Shown here: piece by piece, positions 36,698-46,665 of the stretch | Layout of the letters: each line of letters starts with the position of its first letter | How positions within the stretch are numbered: position 1 is the first letter of the stretch | NCBI RefSeq assembly: GCF_001628715.1 | Contig: NZ_CP011120.1 | Location: forward strand, 248,001 to 312,000 | Length of the DNA: 64,000 nucleotides | DNA from: Acetobacter oryzifermentans | GTDB lineage: Bacteria > Pseudomonadota > Alphaproteobacteria > Acetobacterales > Acetobacteraceae | Direction of reading: 5' to 3' | Position numbers and translations under genes: made by a program | Notes under the pieces: model-generated | Told to the model about the DNA's origin: nothing | Database searches by the model: none | What the model saw: the letters and a program-made list of their open reading frames with translations, nothing else

Positions 36698-37045
36698 CTC
36701 ATCTATGTAGGCGTGCTCAAGCTCTGCTGCAAGAGATTCCGCACGTTCGGCCAAATCTGCTAAGCGACCGGCTGTAAGGGCCTGCTCCGCCCGCAGGCGT
36801 TCGGCATCTTTTGCAGCCTGTATGGTGGCATCTGGCACGCGACTGCCAGAAAGATCCTGTATTTCATCCGCCATTAAAAGGGCGGCCAGAACCAGTACCC
36901 GAGCATCTCCGCTAAAGCCCATGTCACGCACGCGCTGCACGCGGCGTTCTACCTGCTGGGCCATGGCCTGAACGTGGCGTTCCTGCCCGTTATCGCACCC
37001 TACCGTATAGCTGTGGCCGTTAATCCGAACCGAAACAAGTGCCAT
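36677..37045 (-). CDS. zapA: Cell division protein ZapA
   Basis: The 122-residue protein cross-links FtsZ filaments at the division site. Family features are the N-terminal VSVRINGHSYTVGCDNGQE, VQAMAQQVERRVQRVRDMG, VLVLAALLMADEI and a C-terminal coiled coil (KDAERLRAEQALTAGRLADL). It lies six bases downstream of a small coiled-coil gene and directly before 6S RNA on the same strand. Confidence 0.95.
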   Translation of the reverse strand: MALVSVRINGHSYTVGCDNGQERHVQAMAQQVERRVQRVRDMGFSGDARVLVLAALLMADEIQDLSGSRVPDATIQAAKDAERLRAEQALTAGRLADLAERAESLAAELEHAYIDEAGLPNA

Positions 37046-37051
37046 GCTGTA

Positions 37052-37369
37052 TCAGTTTCCCTGTTCGTGTTCTGCCGGGTGGTAAAAGGTAAGGGAAGAT
37101 GGCTTTTCTGCCCGTTCCAGCGCATCTCGCACGCGGGAGAGAAGGGCATCTACATTGGCCACCAGTTCCTGTTTTTCTGTGCCCGTGCGGGTTTGCTGTT
37201 GCAGCCCTTTTTCAACAGCAAAGGAAATGCGTTGCAAGGCACGATCCAGCCGGGCTATGGGGTCTTGCCCAGCCGGTGGCTGTGTGGCCGGGTGCTGTTT
37301 ACCAGCGTGTTCGTCAGTCTGGGGCAAAGACGGCTCCACGGCTTGATCCTGCATTCTTGTTTTTGTCAA
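37052..37369 (-). CDS. Small coiled-coil protein upstream of zapA
   Basis: A 105-residue protein with a Pro/Gln-rich head and a helical region DPIARLDRALQRISFAVEKG continuing into ELVANVDALLSRVRDALERA. The heptad-like pattern indicates a coiled coil. Many alphaproteobacteria carry a small coiled-coil gene (DUF4164-like) immediately before zapA, so a ZapA- or division-associated role is a fair inference. I cannot confirm the family by motif. Spacing to zapA is only six bases, so the two are probably one operon. Confidence 0.75.
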   Translation of the reverse strand: MTKTRMQDQAVEPSLPQTDEHAGKQHPATQPPAGQDPIARLDRALQRISFAVEKGLQQQTRTGTEKQELVANVDALLSRVRDALERAEKPSSLTFYHPAEHEQGN

Positions 37370-37397
37370 CTGTGCTCAGGAATCACCCGCAAACGCG

Positions 37398-37940
37398 ATG
37401 GCGTCAAGCATGCTAACCAAAAACGCTTCATTTTTCTTACCAAAACTGCCGCCAGACAAGTTATTTACGATTGATGGATACGAATCTGGCATGGCTGCCT
37501 ATCGTGCTGCGCGTACGGTAGAGGGCATGATAGAGGGCGCAAGCGCACGCTTTGGTTTTCTTTCTGCCCCAGGTGTGGCTGGGTTTATGGGGGCAGGGTG
37601 GTGGTTGGCACTTATTGCAGCGCTGGAGGATTCGACAGGCCTTGCATTTTGGCATGCGCTGGATTGCGGTGGCAGCGCAGCTTATGCGCTGGGTGCTGTG
37701 CGCATGGGCCAAAAACATGCTGTGTTGCAAGCATCTGCTGCCCAGTTTAATGCGATAAAAGCAGTTTATACGCAGGAATTTGGCATGCTATTGAGCGCCC
37801 GCCCGCCATCATTTCACCTTATACCATCATTATGTCACACGTCTTCTCTTGTCGGGTATTTCACCGACGGTTATTGCCAATCCTCAGATCCGGAAAATAA
37901 ACTGCCGGACACAAGGCAAAAAAAGGATTGTTACCCATGA
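37398..37940 (+). CDS. Hypothetical protein overlapping the fba start
   Basis: I do not recognise this 180-residue frame. Residues 10-135 look protein-like: FFLPKLPPDKLFTIDGYESG, a central hydrophobic segment VAGFMGAGWWLALIAALEDS and AAYALGAVRMGQKHAVLQAS. The last 45 residues (RPPSFHLIPSLCHTSSLVGY and on) read like translated promoter DNA, and a promoter-like pair for fba lies inside (37849-37877). The stop codon overlaps the fba ATG by four bases. The true gene may be shorter because of a frameshift near 37790, or may be as drawn. Confidence 0.5.
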   Translation: MASSMLTKNASFFLPKLPPDKLFTIDGYESGMAAYRAARTVEGMIEGASARFGFLSAPGVAGFMGAGWWLALIAALEDSTGLAFWHALDCGGSAAYALGAVRMGQKHAVLQASAAQFNAIKAVYTQEFGMLLSARPPSFHLIPSLCHTSSLVGYFTDGYCQSSDPENKLPDTRQKKDCYP

Positions 37941-38851
37941 CACTTACCCCCAAGGTTAAGGCTATTCTCGACCAGTACGAGAGCGATAATCCCGGCACCA
38001 AGATGAATCTGGCGCGGCTGCTCAACGCAGGTAAGCTGGGTGGCACAGGCAAGCTGGTGATTTTGCCGGTTGATCAGGGGTTTGAGCATGGCCCGGCCCG
38101 TTCTTTTGCAGCTAATCCGGCAGCGTATGATCCGCATTATCACTTTGAACTGGCGATTGAAGCAGGCCTAAGCGGCTATGCAGCGCCGCTGGGCATGCTG
38201 GAATGTGGCGCCGCAACATATGCTGGCGAAATTCCGCTGATTCTGAAGTGCAACAGCTCCAACAGCCTTGCAACGGAAAAAGATCAGGCGGTAACGGGCA
38301 CCGTGTCTGATGCCCTGCGTCTGGGTTGCTCTGCTATTGGTTTCACCATCTATCCGGGCTCCGAATACTGCTTCGAGCAGATGGAAGAACTGCGCGAACT
38401 GGCCGCAGAAGCTAAGGCTGCTGGCTTGGCCGTTATTGTATGGAGCTACCCACGTGGCCCCGTGCTGGACAAAAAAGCTGAAACCGCAGTGGATGTTTGC
38501 GCCTATGCCGCACATATGGCTGCGCTGACAGGTGCGCACATTATCAAGGTAAAGCCGCCGACTGAAGTTGTTGCACTGGATGCCAACAAACCAGTGTATG
38601 AGCAGAACAAGATTGACGTTGCCACCCTGGCTGCCCGCGTGCAGCACGTGGTGCAGTCCTGCTTTGCGGGCCGCCGTATCGTAATCTTCTCTGGTGGTGC
38701 ACATACCAGCACGGATGAACTGTTGCAGACCATTCAGGGTATTCAGGATGGTGGCGGCTTCGGTTCCATTATCGGTCGTAACGTGTTCCAGCGTCCGAAG
38801 GCGGAAGCTCTGGCTCTGCTGGACAAAATCACCACCATTTTCAAAGGCTGA
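37937..38851 (+). CDS. fba: Fructose-bisphosphate aldolase class I (DhnA/FbaB type)
   Basis: The 304-residue Schiff-base aldolase cleaves fructose 1,6-bisphosphate. DhnA-type features are LVILPVDQGFEHGPARSF, LILKCNSSNSLATEKDQ, IGFTIYPGSEYCFEQMEELR, VIVWSYPRG with the neighbouring KKAETAVDV, HIIKVKPPTE with the Schiff-base lysine and IVIFSGGAHTSTDELLQTIQ. I start at ATG 37937 (AAAGGA nine bases earlier). A TTG at 37928 is in frame. A weak promoter (TTGTCG, 17 bases, TATTGC) lies at 37849-37877. A ThiE-like gene follows after 44 bases. Confidence 0.95.
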   Translation: MTLTPKVKAILDQYESDNPGTKMNLARLLNAGKLGGTGKLVILPVDQGFEHGPARSFAANPAAYDPHYHFELAIEAGLSGYAAPLGMLECGAATYAGEIPLILKCNSSNSLATEKDQAVTGTVSDALRLGCSAIGFTIYPGSEYCFEQMEELRELAAEAKAAGLAVIVWSYPRGPVLDKKAETAVDVCAYAAHMAALTGAHIIKVKPPTEVVALDANKPVYEQNKIDVATLAARVQHVVQSCFAGRRIVIFSGGAHTSTDELLQTIQGIQDGGGFGSIIGRNVFQRPKAEALALLDKITTIFKG

Positions 38852-38895
38852 AACAGCCATAGTATCTGCGCAGCGGGCATGAGATAAGGAACACT

Positions 38896-39468
38896 ATGTC
38901 TGATCTTTATCTTGTCACGCCTGCTGTGTCTGATGCACAGGCTTTTTTACCTGTTCTTGAAGCAGGTTTAGCTACCCACCAGCCCGCAGCCTTGTTGCTG
39001 CGGCTGGTGGATATGCCTGTGGCGGCAGCCCGGCAGGCTGTATTACTTCTTAAGCCGGTCATTCAGGCGCGTGATATTGCCCTGATGCTAGAAAATGCCC
39101 CGACCCTTGCGCAGGAAACCGGGTGCGATGGCGTGCACCTTTCTCCTTCCTATACGGCGGCTTCTGTAAAGGATGTGCGACGCATTATCGGGCCGGATCT
39201 CCAGCTTGGTGTTGCTGTTGGAGAAAGCCGAGATGCCGCCATGTGCGCTGGTGAAGATGGCGCAGATTATATCTGCTTTGGCGCAGAAGATGGCGCCTCG
39301 CTTGAAACTGTTTCAGCACTTACACGCTGGTGGTCTTTAATGATGGAACTGCCTGTGGTGGCGCAGGCACAAATACCGGCTGATCTGGCAGTGTTGAGCG
39401 CCAGCGGAGCGGATTTTGTTATGCCCTCCGAACAGTGGTGGCAGCAGCCGGACACGTGGCAAGGCTGA
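38896..39468 (+). CDS. Thiamine-phosphate synthase-like protein (ThiE/TenI family)
   Basis: The 190-residue protein has the ThiE/TenI barrel outline: LYLVTPAV at the N-terminus, LMLENAPTLAQETGCDGVHL in the middle and GADYICFGA followed by PVVAQAQIPADLAVLSASGA at the C-terminal phosphate-binding end. The catalytic HLGQED motif of true ThiE is replaced by HLSPSY, so synthase activity is doubtful. It is probably co-transcribed with fba, a pairing seen in acetic acid bacteria. A binding or regulatory role for a phosphorylated ligand is possible. Confidence 0.85.
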   Translation: MSDLYLVTPAVSDAQAFLPVLEAGLATHQPAALLLRLVDMPVAAARQAVLLLKPVIQARDIALMLENAPTLAQETGCDGVHLSPSYTAASVKDVRRIIGPDLQLGVAVGESRDAAMCAGEDGADYICFGAEDGASLETVSALTRWWSLMMELPVVAQAQIPADLAVLSASGADFVMPSEQWWQQPDTWQG

Positions 39469-39605
39469 TTTTTGTCGGGTTTGATACGGTTTTTTGCCAT
39501 GTTTGAGGGCAATGCTAAGTATCAGAACGCGCTTTCTGATCGAACAGATCATGCTGATCTGCGGATGAAGGACGCGGCATGATTATCGAGAACTGGATAT
39601 TTTCC

Positions 39606-40055
39606 ATGCTGAATAAAAAAACATTCCTGATGCTGGCTATGGCTGCTGGTGTTGTTGCTGCTCCAGCTGTGCATGCACAGGGTTTTGGTGGTGGACTGGG
39701 CTCCATTGGTAAAAGTGCCCTGTCTGGCGCTGAAAGCGGCGTGGAAAGCCAAGGCGCAAGTATGGCATCCAGCATGCTGCCAAGCCTTTCTTCTGCCAGC
39801 ACAGGCAATCTGGCCGGTATTCTTGGGTATTGTGTGCAGAACAATGTGCTTCAACAGGGTTCTTCCACGGCGCAGTCCGTTCTGGGTAGCCTGACACAGA
39901 AGCCGGGCGTAACATCTTCCAGCGCGTATGAAGCTGGCCAGCGGGGACTGCTGCAAACCGGCAATAACCAGATGTTCTCTTTGGCCAACCTGAAGGGTGA
40001 GCTGAAAACCAAGCTGTGCAGCATGGTGCTGGATAAGGCGCAGTCTGCCCTCTGA
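39606..40055 (+). CDS. DUF2501 domain-containing exported protein
   Basis: The 149-residue protein starts MLNKKTFLMLAMAAGVVAAP with a signal peptide cut near VHAQG. It then has the Ser/Gly-rich DUF2501 (YjjA-like) pattern: SLSSASTGNLAGILGYCVQN, SAYEAGQRGLLQTG and ELKTKLCSMVLDKAQ with two conserved cysteines. The function is unknown. An ATG at 39579 in frame would add nine residues, but the signal peptide is better placed from 39606. A strong terminator follows. Confidence 0.88.
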   Translation: MLNKKTFLMLAMAAGVVAAPAVHAQGFGGGLGSIGKSALSGAESGVESQGASMASSMLPSLSSASTGNLAGILGYCVQNNVLQQGSSTAQSVLGSLTQKPGVTSSSAYEAGQRGLLQTGNNQMFSLANLKGELKTKLCSMVLDKAQSAL

Positions 40056-40100
40056 TTTTGCTGCGGTATGAGCAGGCTTTTTCGCCTGCTTTACCCATTA

Positions 40101-40139
40101 AAAAAGCCCCTGTCAGTGCAAAACTGGCAGGGGCTTTTT
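40101..40139. terminator. Bidirectional intrinsic terminator
   Basis: A 17-bp stem with one T-G wobble (40101-40117 with 40123-40139) closes a GCAAA loop. A5 and T5 tracts flank the GC-rich core. It separates the DUF2501 gene from the convergent fasciclin gene. Confidence 0.95.
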
Positions 40140-40158
40140 GCATGTTCCCACACTGTTT

Positions 40159-41722
<1,564 letters not shown>

Positions 41723-41813
41723 GGCAGCTCTGGCTCCCGCCGGTAGTATTGTAACCGGGCATCATACGGATAAATGTTAAACAACATATTATGGTTGCGC
41801 CAAATGTTGCAGA

Positions 41814-42839
41814 CTAACCGTTTATCCACAAGACGTTCTGTATACGTGTTGTGCCGCAAGCCAGCATAACCAACCTATCAAACCCCAGTGCAATGCCAGA
41901 GCAGGCAGGCATATGGGGCAGGGCGCTTAGCAGTTTTTCATCCACGGGCCATTCTGGACGGTTGGGGTACAGAGTTTGGCGCTGCTGGCGGTCGGCCTTA
42001 AAGCGGGCACGTTGTTCTGTGGTGTCTGTTAGTTCTTCAAAAGCGTTCGCTAACTCCATGCCTGCGGCATAAAGTTCAAACCGTAGGGCAACGCGCGGGT
42101 CTTGTGGGCTTTTGCGCGCCAATGCGGCTTGGCTGGCAGGCCAATGAGTTAGAAAAGTGGGGCGTGTACGGCCAATGGCCGGTTCTATCCGCTCCATCAA
42201 CAGGCGGAAAAAGAGGTCTTCCCACGTTTCCCCCTCACGCAATGTGCAGCTTGCTGCTTTTGCCAAGGCCTGTGCATTTCCTTCTGTGGGCAGCAGATCT
42301 ACACCCGCATGGCGATGGAAAGCTTCTTGCATTGTAAGCCGCTCAAACGGCCCAGATATGCTCAGGCTATGGTCTGAATGCGGGAGAATCGGCGGCAACA
42401 CCGCTTGCAAAAGGGCTTCGGTTTCATCCATCAGCCCTTCCAGTGTCATGTTGGGTTGGTACCATTCCAGCATGGTAAATTCGGGGGCATGGAGGTAACT
42501 GCCTTCTCCATTCCGCCAGACACGCGCAAACTGAAAAACAGGTAGCCCAGTGGCCGCCACAATACGCTTCATGGCAAATTCCGGGCTGGTGTGCAGGAAC
42601 AGGTTTTGTTGCATGCCATCAGGGGTTTCCCGCACGGTATGGAAAGGTTGCAGGTGCACCTCTTCCCCCGGTGTGGGCACGGCGTAAGGTGTTTCCACTT
42701 CCACGCAGCCGCGAGATTCCAGAAAGGCACGCGTCCCGCGCCAAACCAGATTGCGGCGCAGCAGAAAAGGAAGCCGGTCAAGAATATGATCGGGGTCTTT
42801 TAGACCCGGATTGGGCTGAACAGTTGCAGAGTCTGACAT
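41814..42839 (-). CDS. epmA: EF-P lysine aminoacylase EpmA (GenX/PoxA)
   Basis: The 341-residue class II lysyl-tRNA-synthetase-like enzyme attaches beta-lysine to elongation factor P. Visible are motif 2 (MKRIVAATGLPVFQFARVWR), the start of the catalytic region (LEWYQPNMTLEGLMDETEAL), ELANAFEELTDTTEQRAR and motif 3 (GIALGFDRLVMLACG). It lacks the N-terminal anticodon-binding domain, as expected. Its start lies only 20 bases from the start of epmB on the other strand. The efp gene itself is not in the window. Confidence 0.95.
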   Translation of the reverse strand: MSDSATVQPNPGLKDPDHILDRLPFLLRRNLVWRGTRAFLESRGCVEVETPYAVPTPGEEVHLQPFHTVRETPDGMQQNLFLHTSPEFAMKRIVAATGLPVFQFARVWRNGEGSYLHAPEFTMLEWYQPNMTLEGLMDETEALLQAVLPPILPHSDHSLSISGPFERLTMQEAFHRHAGVDLLPTEGNAQALAKAASCTLREGETWEDLFFRLLMERIEPAIGRTRPTFLTHWPASQAALARKSPQDPRVALRFELYAAGMELANAFEELTDTTEQRARFKADRQQRQTLYPNRPEWPVDEKLLSALPHMPACSGIALGFDRLVMLACGTTRIQNVLWING

Positions 42840-42859
42840 GAGGGGAGTAGAGGCGTGAC

Positions 42860-43909
42860 ATGTCTTTCCCGGTCAAGCCCTCTTTTTCACGGCGCAAAAC
42901 ACTGCGCACCCCGGATGATCTGATAGCAGCCGGTTTGGTGCCTCCTCAACAGCATGAGATGCTGGACGATGTTGCCCAACATTATGCTACGGCCATTCCG
43001 CCAGCTTTTCTGGATTTAATCACCTCGCCGGATGATCCGATAGGCGTACAGGTTGTGCCTTCTGCGCAGGAATTGGAGATTGCACCAGAGGAGCGTTCCG
43101 ACCCTATTGGTGATAATGCACTTTCACCCGTTCCCGGCATTGTGCATCGTTACGCAGATCGGGCGTTGCTGAAGCCCTTGTTGATTTGCCCGCTTTATTG
43201 CCGATTCTGTTTTAGGCGCGAGCATGTGGGGCCAGATGGTGGTGTGTTGGATGATGCCGCGTTGGAACAAGCACTGGAATGGCTGCGTACACATAAGCAG
43301 ATTCGCGAAGTGATTCTAACGGGCGGAGATCCGCTTATGCTCTCTCCGCGTCGGCTTGGTCATATTGTAGCAGAGCTTTCACGCATGCCGCATGTTACGA
43401 CCATTCGTGTGCATAGCCGCGTGCCCGTAGCGGATCCAGAGCGGGTAACAGACGCCTTGCTGGATGCGCTGGAAACAAACAAAGCTATGTGGATGGCCGT
43501 GCACATCAACCATGCGCGCGAGATGTCGGAACCTGCACGAGCATGCCTTAAGCGCATTGTGCGCAGGGGTATTCCGCTATTGGGGCAATCTGTTTTGCTG
43601 CGTGGTGTGAATGATAGCGAACAGGCGCTGGAAGATCTGTTCCGTGCCATGGTGGAAACGCGCATGCGCCCGTATTACCTGCATCAGCTAGACCCAGCCC
43701 CCGGCACGGCACATTTTCATGTGCCGGTAGAGGAAGGGCAGCGCCTGCTTGCAGGATTGCGCGGACGTGTCACCGGTTTGGCATGGCCGCTTTATGTGCT
43801 GGATATTCCCGGAGGGTACGGCAAGGTGCCCTTGGGGCCTGAATACGTGCAAGGCCCGCAGCAGGTAAAAGACCCTAAGGGAGAAACCCACAAGCTGGAC
43901 AGGCTATAG
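42860..43909 (+). CDS. epmB: EF-P beta-lysylation protein EpmB (lysine 2,3-aminomutase family)
   Basis: The 349-residue radical-SAM, PLP-dependent enzyme converts lysine to beta-lysine for EF-P modification. The iron-sulfur cluster motif is CPLYCRFCFRREHVG (CxxxCxxC). Other blocks are EVILTGGDPLMLSPRRLG, IRVHSRVPVADPERVT and PYYLHQLDPAPGTAHFHVPV. The start ATG has AGAGG before it. It is divergent from epmA with a 20-base gap, so the promoters must overlap the opposite coding region, and it converges with ggt (two bases between stops). Confidence 0.95.
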   Translation: MSFPVKPSFSRRKTLRTPDDLIAAGLVPPQQHEMLDDVAQHYATAIPPAFLDLITSPDDPIGVQVVPSAQELEIAPEERSDPIGDNALSPVPGIVHRYADRALLKPLLICPLYCRFCFRREHVGPDGGVLDDAALEQALEWLRTHKQIREVILTGGDPLMLSPRRLGHIVAELSRMPHVTTIRVHSRVPVADPERVTDALLDALETNKAMWMAVHINHAREMSEPARACLKRIVRRGIPLLGQSVLLRGVNDSEQALEDLFRAMVETRMRPYYLHQLDPAPGTAHFHVPVEEGQRLLAGLRGRVTGLAWPLYVLDIPGGYGKVPLGPEYVQGPQQVKDPKGETHKLDRL

Positions 43910-43911
43910 GC

Positions 43912-45732
43912 TTACTCGCCTATAGCTGCACCGCCGGGGTGGCGTCTGTCATACCCGCCAAAATAGGGCGGTGCCCCTGTGGTTTGGTCTGTTAAGCGCG
44001 GGCTACCGGCCAGAATACCCTCCGGTATGCCCCATGGTGCATGCGGGGCAAAATGATAGCCCTCATGCTCCAGCGTGCGCTCTACAGCCGAGGAGACTGC
44101 GCCGGATTCTATTTCCACCGCATCGGGCATCCACTGCTCGTGCAGGCGTGGCAGATCAATGGCCTGCTGGATATCTAAGCCATAATCCACAACGCCCAGA
44201 ATAACAGACAGCACAATGGTAGGAATGCGAGAGCCACCGGGGCTGCCTATCACCATAATGGGTTTGCCATTGCGGGAGAGGATGGTGGGTGTCATGGAAG
44301 AAAGAGGCGTTTTGCCCGGAGCAATGGCATTGGCTGTGCTGCCGGGAATACCAAACATATTGGGCGCGCCGGGTTTGATGGAAAAATCATCCATCTCATC
44401 ATTCATAAAGATGCCAGTGTTGCCACCAATCACTTTGGCCCCAAACCACCCGTTCAGTGTGTACGTGGTGGAAATGGCAAAGCCATTTTTGTCCATGACA
44501 GAAAACTGAGTGGTTTCGGGTTTTTCGGCAGAGGCATCCCCGGCTTTCAAGGATGTAGAAGGCACTGCGTGGTCTGTGGGGATATGTGTCCGTATTTCGG
44601 CTGCGTAGGCTGGGTCTAGCAAATGTTGGCTGGGGTTGGGCACAAAAGCTGGGTCACCCAAGTCACGCCTGTCAGAATAAGCGTGGCGCATGGCTTCAAT
44701 CTCGCGCTGTAAAGCAGGAGCGGTATGCAAACCAAGGGTTTGCATGTTGTAGCCACCCAGAATGTTCAGCATTTCACACAACGCAACGCCACCCGCGCTT
44801 GGGGGTGGTGCGGTTTCTACCTCCAACCCACGATAATGACACGTTAGCGGAGGGAGTTCGCGCGGTGCATAATGTGCAAAATCCGCAAGGGTGAGGATGC
44901 CACCGTTTTTGCGAGAAGCCTTTACAATGGCGTGGGCAATGGGGCCTTTGTAAAAAGCATCTGCACCGTGGCGGGCAATCTGCTCAAGCGAGTGGGCGAG
45001 GTCTTTTTGCACCAGCTTGTCTCCCACCTGTAGGGGAGAGCCATTTGGGCGCAGAAAAATAGCCCGTGCGTAGGGGTCTTTACGAAATGCCTCAGTAGAG
45101 GTGTTCAGAAGCGCTACGTCTCCGGCTTCCAGCGCAAACCCTTCACGCGCAAGCCGAATGGCCGGGGCCAGCACGGCCTGACGCGGCAATTTGCCCCAGC
45201 GTTTATGCACTTCCTCCAGCCCCGCAACTGTGCCGGGAATGGCAACTGCTTTCCATCCTATTACGGATTGATCGGGCAGCACATTGCCGTGCGCATCTAA
45301 AAACATAGTGGGGGTGGCAGCGGCAGGGGCTTTTTCCCGAAAATCCAGAAAAACGCTTTGCTGTTTGCCCGGTGCACGCAGCAGCATAAAGCCACCGCCC
45401 CCTAAATTGCCCGCGGCAGGGTAAACAACTGCCAGTGCATACCCCATAGCTACGGCGGCATCTGCGGCGTTGCCACCTTGGGCCAGAATGCGCGCGCCTG
45501 CTTCGGATGCAAGCCGTTGGGCAGAAACGGCCATGCCATGCGCCCCATGTGTAGGGGCTAAAGGTGGCAACTGGTCAGGCTGCGTTGTGCTGAATGCCAG
45601 CGGGTCTGGTGCAGATGCTACGGGTGCAGCAGCCCAGAGTGGCTGTATGGTAGTCGCCCCCACTCCCATACAAAGCACTGCCATCGCCACCAAACGGGAC
45701 GGAAGGGAAGAACGCTGTATGGGAGCAGGCAT
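43912..45732 (-). CDS. ggt: Gamma-glutamyltransferase
   Basis: The 606-residue periplasmic enzyme hydrolyses or transfers gamma-glutamyl groups from glutathione. It has a signal peptide (MAVLCMGVGATTIQPLWAA region) and the self-cleavage site KPETTQFSVMD, where the threonine becomes the nucleophile of the small subunit. Substrate-binding GNTGIFMNDEMDDF and PLSSMTPTIL and GSPGGSRIPTIVLSVILGVV are conserved. It lies six bases downstream of map on the same strand. Confidence 0.95.
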   Translation of the reverse strand: MPAPIQRSSLPSRLVAMAVLCMGVGATTIQPLWAAAPVASAPDPLAFSTTQPDQLPPLAPTHGAHGMAVSAQRLASEAGARILAQGGNAADAAVAMGYALAVVYPAAGNLGGGGFMLLRAPGKQQSVFLDFREKAPAAATPTMFLDAHGNVLPDQSVIGWKAVAIPGTVAGLEEVHKRWGKLPRQAVLAPAIRLAREGFALEAGDVALLNTSTEAFRKDPYARAIFLRPNGSPLQVGDKLVQKDLAHSLEQIARHGADAFYKGPIAHAIVKASRKNGGILTLADFAHYAPRELPPLTCHYRGLEVETAPPPSAGGVALCEMLNILGGYNMQTLGLHTAPALQREIEAMRHAYSDRRDLGDPAFVPNPSQHLLDPAYAAEIRTHIPTDHAVPSTSLKAGDASAEKPETTQFSVMDKNGFAISTTYTLNGWFGAKVIGGNTGIFMNDEMDDFSIKPGAPNMFGIPGSTANAIAPGKTPLSSMTPTILSRNGKPIMVIGSPGGSRIPTIVLSVILGVVDYGLDIQQAIDLPRLHEQWMPDAVEIESGAVSSAVERTLEHEGYHFAPHAPWGIPEGILAGSPRLTDQTTGAPPYFGGYDRRHPGGAAIGE

Positions 45733-45738
45733 AGGGGC

Positions 45739-46539
45739 TTATCCTTTTACGGGGTAGGGCGGGCAGGTATAACCGGCAGGAGAAAGGGTGAAGATTTCAT
45801 ACCCTTTTTCGGTTACGGCCAGCATATGTTCAAACTGGGCAGAAAGGGAGCGGTCGCGCGTAACGGCTGTCCATCCATCTTCCAGAATTTTCACATCTGC
45901 TTTGCCAATGTTCAGCATGGGTTCAATGGTAAACACCATGCCTGCCTTCAGCTTCATGCCCTCGCCGGGGCGGCCATAATGCAGGATGTTGGGCTCAGTA
46001 TGAAAGGTCTGGCCAATGCCGTGGCCACAGAAGTCTTCCACAATGGAATAGCGGTGTTTTTCTGCATAGCTCTGGATGGCGTAGCCAATATCACCCAGCG
46101 TGGCGCCGGGGCGTACGGCTTCAATCCCGCGCATCATGCTTTCATAGGTTGCGGTAATCAGCTTAGCAGCTTTGATAGCAACCTTGCCCACCGTGTACAT
46201 GCGGCTGCTATCGCCAAACCAGCCGTTCAGTTTTGGGGTGACATCAATGTTAACGATATCCCCTTCCTGCAGAACACGATCACCGGGAATGCCGTGGCAC
46301 ACAACATGGTTGACGGAAATGCAGCAGGCCTTGGGGTAACCACGATAATTCAGCGGGCCGGGTACGGCATCATGCGCCAGCGTGTATTCATGAATAATAC
46401 GATCAAGTTCCCCAGTGGTAACGCCGGGTTTGACGTAAGGGGTAATCATATCCAGCGTAGAAGCTGCCAGACGGCCGGCAGCACGCAACATTTTAAAATC
46501 TTCTTCAGTATGCAGAATAATTCCGCCTCTGCCGGCCAT
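45739..46539 (-). CDS. map: Methionine aminopeptidase, type I
   Basis: The 266-residue enzyme removes N-terminal methionine. Metal ligands are visible in NIDVTPKLNGWFGDSSRM, CGHGIGQTFH and VFTIEPMLN, and the substrate-pocket cysteine region is YPKACCISVNHVVCHGIPGD. Length and motifs are typical for type Ia/c enzymes. It begins 126 bases after the D,D-carboxypeptidase stop, and ggt follows closely. Confidence 0.96.
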   Translation of the reverse strand: MAGRGGIILHTEEDFKMLRAAGRLAASTLDMITPYVKPGVTTGELDRIIHEYTLAHDAVPGPLNYRGYPKACCISVNHVVCHGIPGDRVLQEGDIVNIDVTPKLNGWFGDSSRMYTVGKVAIKAAKLITATYESMMRGIEAVRPGATLGDIGYAIQSYAEKHRYSIVEDFCGHGIGQTFHTEPNILHYGRPGEGMKLKAGMVFTIEPMLNIGKADVKILEDGWTAVTRDRSLSAQFEHMLAVTEKGYEIFTLSPAGYTCPPYPVKG

Positions 46540-46665
46540 AATCGCGCTCCCTAAATTTTGCAGGCGTTAAACGAGTCAGCCGCAAGATGGAGCCAGCAAG
46601 CAGCAAAGGCAACCCGCTTATGCTGCTGCGGATTGCCTAAGCAGAAAGAATCGGCAGAAAAAAAC

